Part shown: positions 54,393 to 61,946 of the stretch, piece by piece
How positions within the stretch are numbered: the stretch's first letter is position 1
Layout: the number at the start of each line of letters is the position of its first letter
Assembly (NCBI GenBank): GCA_902362875.1
Contig: CABIYF010000011.1
Span: 1 to 64,000, forward strand
Direction of reading: 5' to 3'
DNA length: 64,000 nt
From: Eubacteriaceae bacterium
GTDB taxonomy: Bacteria; Bacillota; Clostridia; Lachnospirales; Lachnospiraceae
The notes under the pieces: model-generated
What the model was told of the DNA's origin: nothing
The model's input: only the letters and a program-made list of their open reading frames with translations
Database searches by the model: none
Program-made: the position numbers and the translations under genes

Positions 54393-55403
54393 TTATTTTT
54401 TCTTTGTTTTCTTGTCGTCTTCTGCAAGATATTCAATGTATTTTCCTGTACCGATCGCTACAGCTGTTAATGGATCTTCTGCTGTCATTGTATTGATTCC
54501 AGTCTTTTCTTCGATCAGTTCTTCTAATCCCTGAATTAAAGATCCACCACCTGTTAAGACGATTCCACGGTCAGAAATGTCTGCTGCTAATTCTGGTGGA
54601 GTTCTCTCCAGTACGTTGTGTACTGCGTCTACGATCTGGTATGCAGGTTCTCTTAAAGCTTCTTCTGTTTCTTCAGATGTTACAGTAACTGTCTTTGGAA
54701 GTCCTGTTACAAGGTTACGTCCACGAACGTCCATTGTAAGGTTCTCTGGGCGTTTGTATACTGTACCTACGTTGATCTTGATCTCTTCTGCTGTACGTTC
54801 TCCAATCAGTAAGTTATGTTTCTTACGCATGAAACGAACGATAGCTTCATCAAAATCATCTCCGGCTACTTTGATAGAATTGCTTACTACAACTCCACCT
54901 AAAGAGATAACAGCGATATCTGCTGTTCCTCCACCGATATCAACGATCATATTTCCACATGGTTTTGCAATGTCGATTCCTGCACCGATTGCTGCTGCAA
55001 CTGGTTCTTCAATGATAGAAACGTCTCTTGCTCCTGCCTGATATGTTGCATCTTCTACTGCTTTCTTCTCAACTTCTGTAGCACCACTTGGTACACAAAC
55101 GCTGATGCGAGGCTTTCTTCCAAATAAAGATTTACCAACTGTTCTGTCGATAAAATAGCTTAACATCTTCTCTGTTACTGTATAATCAGAGATAACTCCC
55201 TGACGTAATGGACGAACTGCCACGATATTTCCTGGTGTTCTTCCTAACATTAAACGTGCTTCTTCCCCGATTGCTTTGATCTTGTTTGTATTTCTGTCAA
55301 ATGCCACTACGGATGGCTCTTTTAATACCACGCCTTTTCCTTTCACGTAAACTAATACGCTAGCGGTTCCTAAATCAATTCCAATATCTGTTCCTGCTGC
55401 CAT
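54393..55403 (-). CDS. mreB: Rod shape-determining protein, MreB/Mbl family
   Basis: Bacterial actin that guides lateral wall synthesis. Phosphate-1 loop DIGIDLGTASVLVY, phosphate-2 DIGGGTADIAVI and the adenosine motif LTGGGSLIQGLEELI are intact. 336 aa. It is not followed by mreC/mreD, so it is probably an mbl-type stand-alone paralogue rather than the main mre-operon copy. It has its own promoter. Confidence 0.94.
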   Translation of the reverse strand: MAAGTDIGIDLGTASVLVYVKGKGVVLKEPSVVAFDRNTNKIKAIGEEARLMLGRTPGNIVAVRPLRQGVISDYTVTEKMLSYFIDRTVGKSLFGRKPRISVCVPSGATEVEKKAVEDATYQAGARDVSIIEEPVAAAIGAGIDIAKPCGNMIVDIGGGTADIAVISLGGVVVSNSIKVAGDDFDEAIVRFMRKKHNLLIGERTAEEIKINVGTVYKRPENLTMDVRGRNLVTGLPKTVTVTSEETEEALREPAYQIVDAVHNVLERTPPELAADISDRGIVLTGGGSLIQGLEELIEEKTGINTMTAEDPLTAVAIGTGKYIEYLAEDDKKTKKK

Positions 55404-55491
55404 AGCAAAAATTCCCCTTTCGCTTTCTCTTATCTATCATTATTATGTTATTTCTTCATTATCAGTATGCATATGTACACATACTTCTCTT

Positions 55492-55519
55492 ATTATATAC
55501 ATTTCCGCAGAAAATTCAA
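55492..55519 (-). promoter_or_regulatory. Promoter of mreB
   Basis: TTGAAT and TATAAT with a 16-bp spacer on the minus strand; the leader is about 85 nt long. Confidence 0.72.
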
Positions 55520-55563
55520 CGCTTTTTTACATATTCCGCTAAATTTCAGTAAATCTTAAGAAC

Positions 55564-56424
55564 TTATTTTTCCCAGCGTCCAGAAGCCCCGCATGGAAGG
55601 ACTAATCCATTGGATGAAACAGGTAATCCAATCTCATCTGCGACAACTTTTCCCCCGAATTTTGCTGCTACCTGAGTCTCTAACATATAAGTTAAAACTG
55701 CTGGCTGTAAACCTGTTGTATAGGAGTTTACAAGGAAGAATAATGGATCATCGGACAGAATCTTTGTACATAGTTCGATGAATGGATAAATCTTCTCCTC
55801 GATCTTCCAGATCTCACCCTTTGGTCCTCTTCCATAAGATGGAGGGTCCATGATGATTCCGTCGTAATGATTGCCTCTTCGGATCTCTCTTTCTACAAAC
55901 TTCACACAGTCATCGACTAACCAGCGGATTGGTTTTTCTCGAAGTCCTGAAAGCTGTGCATTCTCCTTCGCCCAGTTTACCATACCTTTGGATGCATCAA
56001 CGTGCGTGACAGATGCTCCTGCTGCTGCCGCTGCAAGTGTTGCTCCTCCTGTATATGCAAATAAGTTTAATACTTTTACCGGACGATTTGCTTTTCTGAT
56101 CTTCTCAGAGAACCAGTCCCAGTTCACTGCCTGTTCTGGGAATAATCCTGTATGTTTGAAGCTGAATGGCTGTAGGTGGAATTTTAATTCTTTGTACTGA
56201 ATATCCCATGTCTTAGGGAGATCAAAGAATTCCCACTGTCCGCCGCCTTTGTGACTTCTGTGATAATGGCCGTTTGGCTTCTTCCACTGTCTTAACTTCT
56301 TTGGAGTGTCCCATAGAACCTGTGGGTCTGGCCTTACCAGAAAATAATCTCCCCAGCGTTCTAGTTTCTCACCATTTGATGTATCTAAGACTTCATAGTC
56401 TTTCCATTGGTCTGCTAACCACAT
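55564..56424 (-). CDS. Class I SAM-dependent methyltransferase (RlmI/RlmK-like)
   Basis: Methyltransferase of the RNA cytosine/guanine methyltransferase type. The SAM-binding motif LNLFAYTGGATLAAAAAGASVTHVD and the catalytic-loop MDPPSYGRG match the RlmI/RlmKL family. The N-terminal PUA domain of RlmI is absent; 286 aa. Probable target is 23S rRNA. Monocistronic with its own promoter. Confidence 0.85.
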   Translation of the reverse strand: MWLADQWKDYEVLDTSNGEKLERWGDYFLVRPDPQVLWDTPKKLRQWKKPNGHYHRSHKGGGQWEFFDLPKTWDIQYKELKFHLQPFSFKHTGLFPEQAVNWDWFSEKIRKANRPVKVLNLFAYTGGATLAAAAAGASVTHVDASKGMVNWAKENAQLSGLREKPIRWLVDDCVKFVEREIRRGNHYDGIIMDPPSYGRGPKGEIWKIEEKIYPFIELCTKILSDDPLFFLVNSYTTGLQPAVLTYMLETQVAAKFGGKVVADEIGLPVSSNGLVLPCGASGRWEK

Positions 56425-56510
56425 ATTGTATATTCTCGCTTTCTGTTTCTTCTATAAAAAATATCATCTTTAAAATGTCATTTTTCGTATGCATCTACAT
56501 ACTTATGTTT

Positions 56511-56540
56511 ATTATAGCCTAAAGACAATTTCTTTCGCAA
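56511..56540 (-). promoter_or_regulatory. Promoter of the methyltransferase gene
   Basis: TTGCGA and TATAAT on the minus strand with an 18-bp spacer, about 90 nt before the start codon. Confidence 0.6.
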
Positions 56541-56553
56541 GAGTTCTATATAG

Positions 56554-56593
56554 AAAAAAAGAACTTTCTGTACCTTTTCCATACAGAAAGTTC
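56554..56593 (-). terminator. Terminator of the DUF815 gene
   Basis: A perfect 12-bp stem (GAACTTTCTGTA / TACAGAAAGTTC) with a 9-nt loop, followed on the minus strand by seven T residues. Confidence 0.9.
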
Positions 56594-56618
56594 CCAAATT
56601 ATATAATCACTATGATTT

Positions 56619-57926
56619 TTAAGCCTGCAGTCCCATTAAATGGTTAATAAACTGCTGTGCAGTACGTCCAGAGATTCCTCCGTGGCTTAATTCCCATTTG
56701 TTTGCTTCGAGTTTCAGTTCATCTTCACCCATGCTGATTCCAGCCTTGCGGGCAAGTTCGAAAACGATCTCGAAGTATTCTTTCTGGCTTGGTTTTGAGT
56801 AGTTAATTGTAACACCAAAACGGTTAACCAGAGATAATTTTTCCTCCATTGTATCGGATCTGTGCATTCCATTCTTGTTCTCTACATCATCTCTGTCATT
56901 CCATGTCTCTTTGATCAGATGACGGCGGTTAGATGTTGCATAGATTAAGATATTTTCTGGTTTTGTTTCAACTCCACCTTCGATGACTGCTTTTAAGAAT
57001 TTATATTCAATCTCAAATTCTTCGAAAGAAAGATCATCCATGTAAATGATGAATCTGTAATTTCTGTTCTTGATCTGAGCAATTACATTAGAAAGATCTT
57101 TAAACTGATGTTTGTAGATCTCGATCATACGTAATCCCTGATCATAGTATTCGTTAACGATTGCTTTGATACTTGTGGATTTACCTGTACCACTGTCACC
57201 GAATAACAGAACGTTGTTTGCTTTTCTTCCTTCCACGAATGCTTCTGTATTCTCAACCAGTTTCTGTTTCTGGATCTCATATCCAACAAGGTCTGATAAT
57301 ACGACTTTATCCATGTTATTGATCGCGCGGAAGCGGATGTTGTTGTCTCCACATTCTTCGATACGGAATGCTTTGTTAAGACCGAACATACCAACTCCAT
57401 ATGCTTTGTAGAAATCTGTGACCATGTCAAAGAATTCATTCTCATCTTTGGCTGTCTCTAATCTCTCACTTAATGCCTGAACCTTTTCACTGACGTTCTT
57501 GTTATACATTAATTCTGGTTTACCAATTGCCTGATAATCTGAAATTCTGCTGAAGCAGTCAACTCTTAATTCATCTTCGATCTTGCTAAAATCAAAGTCA
57601 AATAATTCTTTGAATGCTTTGAAATCGCTCTTTGCAAAGTGGTTAACACTTCCTTCACTGGCTCCGACTTTCTCGCATGTGATACTGAATGGATTTTCAT
57701 TTGTGATCAGTAAGTATGTTAAATAGTTGTGCCACAGATTCTTGTCAAATGCGTAGTCTGTTGCAACTTCTAAGATTCTCTTTACCTGTTTAAATACTCT
57801 TGTTCTTAAAACATCTTTTGTCTGTGATCCTTCGTCCATGCAGCGGAAAATGTCACTTAACTGCATTAAGATGGATTCTTTGTCCATGTCACCGTAGATC
57901 AGTAATTTTGATACGATATTATACAT
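56619..57926 (-). CDS. DUF815 family AAA+ ATPase
   Basis: AAA+ protein of the DUF815 family, function not established. The C-terminal ATPase half has Walker [13 protein letters not shown], Walker [14 protein letters not shown] and an arginine-rich sensor segment ([14 protein letters not shown], the DUF815 hallmark). The N-terminal about 200 residues are helical. 435 aa, standard. It is monocistronic with its own promoter and terminator. Confidence 0.92.
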   Translation of the reverse strand: MYNIVSKLLIYGDMDKESILMQLSDIFRCMDEGSQTKDVLRTRVFKQVKRILEVATDYAFDKNLWHNYLTYLLITNENPFSITCEKVGASEGSVNHFAKSDFKAFKELFDFDFSKIEDELRVDCFSRISDYQAIGKPELMYNKNVSEKVQALSERLETAKDENEFFDMVTDFYKAYGVGMFGLNKAFRIEECGDNNIRFRAINNMDKVVLSDLVGYEIQKQKLVENTEAFVEGRKANNVLLFGDSGTGKSTSIKAIVNEYYDQGLRMIEIYKHQFKDLSNVIAQIKNRNYRFIIYMDDLSFEEFEIEYKFLKAVIEGGVETKPENILIYATSNRRHLIKETWNDRDDVENKNGMHRSDTMEEKLSLVNRFGVTINYSKPSQKEYFEIVFELARKAGISMGEDELKLEANKWELSHGGISGRTAQQFINHLMGLQA

Positions 57927-58012
57927 CTCTTGTATTCCCCCAAACTTTCTCTTAAAATCATTCTTTTGTAACTGTTAGCAATCGTTACGTTTATTTTGGT
58001 CTTAGGTACGAT

Positions 58013-58040
58013 TTTATACCTTTTGGTTTGTGGTTTTCAA
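58013..58040 (-). promoter_or_regulatory. Promoter of the DUF815 gene
   Basis: TTGAAA and TATAAA with a 16-bp spacer on the minus strand, about 90 nt before the start codon. Confidence 0.68.
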
Positions 58041-58091
58041 TAGTTTTGAAAGATTTTCATGTAAAACTTTATATTTTTTCTCTTTTCTCAC

Positions 58092-58121
58092 AAAAATCGA
58101 CAGTATATGATTCATATACTG
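58092..58121 (-). terminator. Terminator after the uxaC-LacI chimera
   Basis: A 10-bp inverted repeat (CAGTATATGA / TCATATACTG) around a single base, followed on the minus strand by a T run. In RNA the tip would open to a small loop. Confidence 0.65.
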
Positions 58122-58147
58122 CCAATTTTATTTTTCATGATCCAATT

Positions 58148-59842
58148 TTAAAAGTCTGTCGTGCATCGTTTTACAATATCACATGGCACTTTCAGATTCT
58201 TTTCAATCTCTTCTTTGCGTTCTAAAAGTGCGATCATATTTGCCACTGTAGAACTGCATAAAACTGCCACTTTACTATCTACCGATGTAAGTTCCGGCTC
58301 ACAGCACTTCGCAAGGCTTGAGTTGTTGTATCCTGATACGGATAATTCTTCTGGAATCTTGATTCCCTTGACTTTTGCATATTTTAATACGGCGATTGCA
58401 AGTTCATCCTCTGTTGCAACTACGCTGTCAAAATCGAGATTCTGATGCATCAGCAGCATATCCCTTGCATAACGGATATCATTCTTTGTATAAAACTTAA
58501 GCTCCCCGCGAACTGGATACCCCGCATCAATGAGTGCAGCTTCATATCCTTTCATTTTCTGATTCGCACTAAAAGATTTGGAATTGTATAAGAACAAGAT
58601 CTTCTTCTTTCCACGTCGGATCAATGATGAAGTCAGTTCATACGTTGCCTGATAATCATCCGCATAAGCACAATAGATATTCTCTCCTTCTAAGTGTGCA
58701 TTGATCATAAATACAGGGGTCTTCTTTGCCGCTTCCTTAATATAAGCAACTTCTGCCGGATCGTCACTGTCGCCTGCATAGATAGATCCTACAAAAATCA
58801 ATGTGTCGATTCTCTTAGACAGCATCAGCTTTGTATAACTTTCCCTTTCTTCTAATGAAGTTCCACTGCATCCTAAAATGCATCCATATCCATAATGATG
58901 CAGATGCTTCTCAAGATAAGAAACAGATCTTGCCATATAATCATCTGCGATCTCTGGGCAGATGATACCGATCGTCTTGGCAGAATCCAATCCAAGACCT
59001 CTTGCAAACATATTTGGTGTGTAACTTTCCTGTTCCATAACTGCCATGACTTTTTGTTTTGTCTTTTCACTTACTTTCGGACTTCCATTGATGACGCGTG
59101 AAACAGTTGCAATTGATACTCCTGACAGTTTGGCAATATCATAAATATTAATTGTCTTTCCCTCATTTCGTTTTGATAATTTTAAGTATATCACATATTC
59201 TAATGCATGGTCAGAAACGCTGCATCCGTGGTCTGCAAAGTAGTCAAGACGGATATTTAATGCTTCTTTTAAGTCTTCGAATGTTTTGATCTCTACACCA
59301 CTTACTTTAGAAAGCTGTGCGATATAATCTGCGTATTCTGGTTTTTCAAGATTCATTGCCTTGTCAGGTCTCCATGCTGGTAATACCTGTACTTCGAATG
59401 TATCATCTGCAGCTAACACTTCATGCCATTTTAAGTCATCCACTGGATCATCGGTTGTACAGATTAATTTTACATTAGACTGACGGATTAAGTTTCTTAC
59501 AGATATTCCGTCTTCTTTTAATTTTTCATTGCACAGATTCCATACTTCTTCTGCTGTATCTCCATTTAGCACTCCATGATATCCAAAATATCTCTGCAGC
59601 TCTAAATGACTCCAATGATACAGTGGGTTTCCGATCGCAAGTTCTAGTGTCTCTGCCCATTTCTGGAATTTTTCACAGTCTGTGGCTGCTCCTGTGATGT
59701 AATATTCATCCACGCCATTTGATCTCATCTGTCTCCATTTGTAGTGGTCTCCACCTAACCATACCTGTGTGATATTCTCAAATTTGCGGTCTTCTGCGAT
59801 CTCCTGTGGATTGATGTGGCAGTGGTAATCTACGATTGGCAT
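58148..59842 (-). CDS. Chimera: glucuronate isomerase fragment fused to a LacI family regulator
   Basis: Residues 1-219 are the front part of glucuronate isomerase UxaC (VDYHCHI metal site, NITQVWLGGDHYKWRQMRSNG, ICTTDDPVDDL, VLPAWRPDKAMN, GCSVSDHALEYV). UxaC stops about half way, and from about residue 230 the frame is a complete LacI regulator (INIYDIAKLSGVSIATVSRVINGSPKVSEKT, then the sugar-binding domain). Between them is AT-rich sequence with a TATACT and GAGGG, which looks like the former LacI leader. No ATG, GTG or TTG precedes the LacI part; the expected start is ATT (59152, Ile231), 7 nt after GAGGG. The six codons before Met1 (HEYADK) also belong to UxaC, so its true 5' end is missing too. 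The isomerase is surely dead; the regulator may still be made. Confidence 0.85.
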   Translation of the reverse strand: MPIVDYHCHINPQEIAEDRKFENITQVWLGGDHYKWRQMRSNGVDEYYITGAATDCEKFQKWAETLELAIGNPLYHWSHLELQRYFGYHGVLNGDTAEEVWNLCNEKLKEDGISVRNLIRQSNVKLICTTDDPVDDLKWHEVLAADDTFEVQVLPAWRPDKAMNLEKPEYADYIAQLSKVSGVEIKTFEDLKEALNIRLDYFADHGCSVSDHALEYVIYLKLSKRNEGKTINIYDIAKLSGVSIATVSRVINGSPKVSEKTKQKVMAVMEQESYTPNMFARGLGLDSAKTIGIICPEIADDYMARSVSYLEKHLHHYGYGCILGCSGTSLEERESYTKLMLSKRIDTLIFVGSIYAGDSDDPAEVAYIKEAAKKTPVFMINAHLEGENIYCAYADDYQATYELTSSLIRRGKKKILFLYNSKSFSANQKMKGYEAALIDAGYPVRGELKFYTKNDIRYARDMLLMHQNLDFDSVVATEDELAIAVLKYAKVKGIKIPEELSVSGYNNSSLAKCCEPELTSVDSKVAVLCSSTVANMIALLERKEEIEKNLKVPCDIVKRCTTDF

Positions 59843-59860
59843 TTTATCTGCGTATTCGTG

Positions 59861-60615
59861 AAATTGGTGCTTCCGTTCGTGCTTCTAGTGTTATCTATGA
59901 CAGAGCAGATTCCGCCATCACAAAAGCATCTGCAGACGAATTTGATTTCGACGCTGTTTTTGCAGATGCTGACCTCTTCCATGTATCTGGTATCACACCT
60001 GTACTAAGTGAGAGTGCACGTGATATCACATTTGCAGCTTTAAAATCTGCAAAAGAACATGGAGTATGTATCTCCTTTGACTTAAACTACCGTGCCAAAT
60101 TATGGACAGAAGATGTCGAAGGAAAACAGGCAATGCTTCGTGAAATGATCGAATATGCAGATATCTGCTTCGGAAATGCAAGAGATGCTGCTAAATGTTT
60201 AGGTTACAGCGAGGATGGAATTGATTTTATCAATGGGGATTATACGATCTGCGTTGATGAAACACATATGTCAAATGTTGTGAAAGCTTATAACCTGAAA
60301 TACCTTGTAACTACGTTAAGAAACAGTATCAGTGCTTCTGATAACGGCTGGTCTGCTGCTGTATGCGATGGTAACACCCTCTATCGTGGAAAACAGTATG
60401 ACCTTCACATCGTAGACCGTGTCGGTGGTGGTGATTCCTTTGCTTCTGGTTTCTTACATGGTATCACATCCGGTATGAGCATGGAAAAATCTCTGGAATT
60501 CGCGATCGCTGCCGCTGCCATCAAACATACGATTCCTGGAGATATCAACTACATCAAAGAAGATGAGGTTTTAGCTTTAATGGACAGCGACGGAAGCGGC
60601 CGTGTCCAGAGATAG
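59861..60615 (+). pseudogene. kdgK: 5'-truncated 2-keto-3-deoxygluconate kinase
   Basis: PfkB-family kinase that phosphorylates KDG in hexuronate breakdown. Only the part from GASVRASSVIYDRADSAI onward is present, including FDLNYRAKLW, SASDNGWSA and the catalytic VDRVGGGDSFASG, ending in the typical SGRVQR. About 100 N-terminal residues with the sugar-binding GG motif are missing; the reading frame continues upstream only into reversed uxaC sequence. Head-to-head with the uxaC fragment; the junction is near 59857-59866 with a few bases of shared sequence. Residues from an ATG at 59836 could be translated but would not make a functional kinase. Confidence 0.85.
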
Positions 60616-60693
60616 TATATATTAATTGCTACTTGTAATATATGCTTGTTTAACATAGTTTCTCAAATATCCAAAAACTAAATTCATATAACG

Positions 60694-60739
60694 AACACCG
60701 GCCCAGGGTTTTGAAACTCCCCCTGGACCGGTGTTTTTA
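60694..60739. terminator. Bidirectional terminator between kdgK and glycerate kinase
   Basis: A 15-bp GC-rich stem with one mismatch (AACACCGGCCCAGGG / CCCTGGACCGGTGTT) and a 12-nt loop, followed by a T run on the plus strand. Confidence 0.85.
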
Positions 60740-60746
60740 TACATTG

Positions 60747-61910
60747 CTATGCTAAAACTTTTATCAATCTAAATACCTGCTCTACCGTATCTGTCAGATT
60801 CTCCTGAGCATTTTTCTTCTTCATTGCCTCTTCCAAAGACACCGCTGATCGAACAATTGGAAAATATGCATCAATTCCTGCTTCATTGCAAGCAGTTGCA
60901 CCTTTTGTAACCGCACCTGAGAATCCCAAAACTAACTTTCCATATTTCTTTGCAAGTTTCGTTACTCCGATCGGTGCTTTCCCCATCGCTGTCTGAGCAT
61001 CCAGGCAGCCTTCTCCTGTGATCACGATATCTGCATCTTTAATCTCTTCTTCTAGTTTCGTTTCATTTAAGATCAAGTCTACACCTGATTTTAAGGTTGC
61101 ATTTGTAAATGTTAAAAATGCAAATCCTAAACCGCCTGCTGCACCTGTTCCGGGTTTGTTGGCATCTGCTTTTATAAAGCTTTGTTTTGCGATCTTTGCA
61201 TAGTCTGCTAACCACTGGTCCATATCTTGTACCATCTGCTTCGTAGCACCTTTTTGCGGCCCAAAGATTGCACTGCATCCTTCTTCTCCACATAGTGGGT
61301 TTGTTACATCACAGGCGATATGGAATTCGCAGTCTTTTAATTCTGAGATTACGTTGTCATCTTTAATCTGTACTAAGTCTTTTAGACCAATTGAACCGTG
61401 ATTAATCTGGTTTCCATCTTTATCTAAAAAATCATATCCTAATGCCTGCAGCATTCCGACACCACCATCATTTGTCGCACTTCCGCCGATTCCCATAATG
61501 AAACGCCTGCAGCCTTTATAAATCGCATCAGCGATCATCTGACCGACTCCGTAAGTTGTTGTGTATAACGGATTTCGTTCCTTATCTATTACCTGAGTAA
61601 TTCCTGCTGCCTGTGACATTTCCATGATAGCTGTGTTTGTTTCTTCCATATCTGGATTTGTTGGACAGATAATTCCGTATTTCGCTAACACTGGCTTTCC
61701 TGCCGGACCCGTAACTTTGATAAATTCCATGTTGCCGCCCATGCCATCTACCAAGGCATCGACTGTTCCTTCTCCGCCGTCTGCGAGAGGTTTTATGACT
61801 ACTTCTGCTTCTTTCTCAACTCTTTTGATTCCTTTTTCAATTGCTTGCGCCGCCTGAATTGATGTCAGACTTCCTTTAAATGAATCAATCGAAATCACTA
61901 CCTTCATCAC
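60747..61910 (-). CDS. glxK: Glycerate kinase (GlxK/GarK family)
   Basis: Phosphorylates D-glycerate, feeding glycolysis. Family motifs: DSFKGSLTSIQAAQAIEKGI at the N terminus, PLADGGEGTVDALV, GIGGSATNDGGVGMLQALG and the C-terminal VITGEGCLDAQTAMGKAPIGVTKLA. 387 aa. It lies next to the broken hexuronate genes, so it may once have belonged to a galactarate/uronate pathway. Confidence 0.95.
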   Translation of the reverse strand: MMKVVISIDSFKGSLTSIQAAQAIEKGIKRVEKEAEVVIKPLADGGEGTVDALVDGMGGNMEFIKVTGPAGKPVLAKYGIICPTNPDMEETNTAIMEMSQAAGITQVIDKERNPLYTTTYGVGQMIADAIYKGCRRFIMGIGGSATNDGGVGMLQALGYDFLDKDGNQINHGSIGLKDLVQIKDDNVISELKDCEFHIACDVTNPLCGEEGCSAIFGPQKGATKQMVQDMDQWLADYAKIAKQSFIKADANKPGTGAAGGLGFAFLTFTNATLKSGVDLILNETKLEEEIKDADIVITGEGCLDAQTAMGKAPIGVTKLAKKYGKLVLGFSGAVTKGATACNEAGIDAYFPIVRSAVSLEEAMKKKNAQENLTDTVEQVFRLIKVLA

Positions 61911-61946
61911 AAAACCTCCGTTTACTTTCCTTTGTATCTTGTCGAA

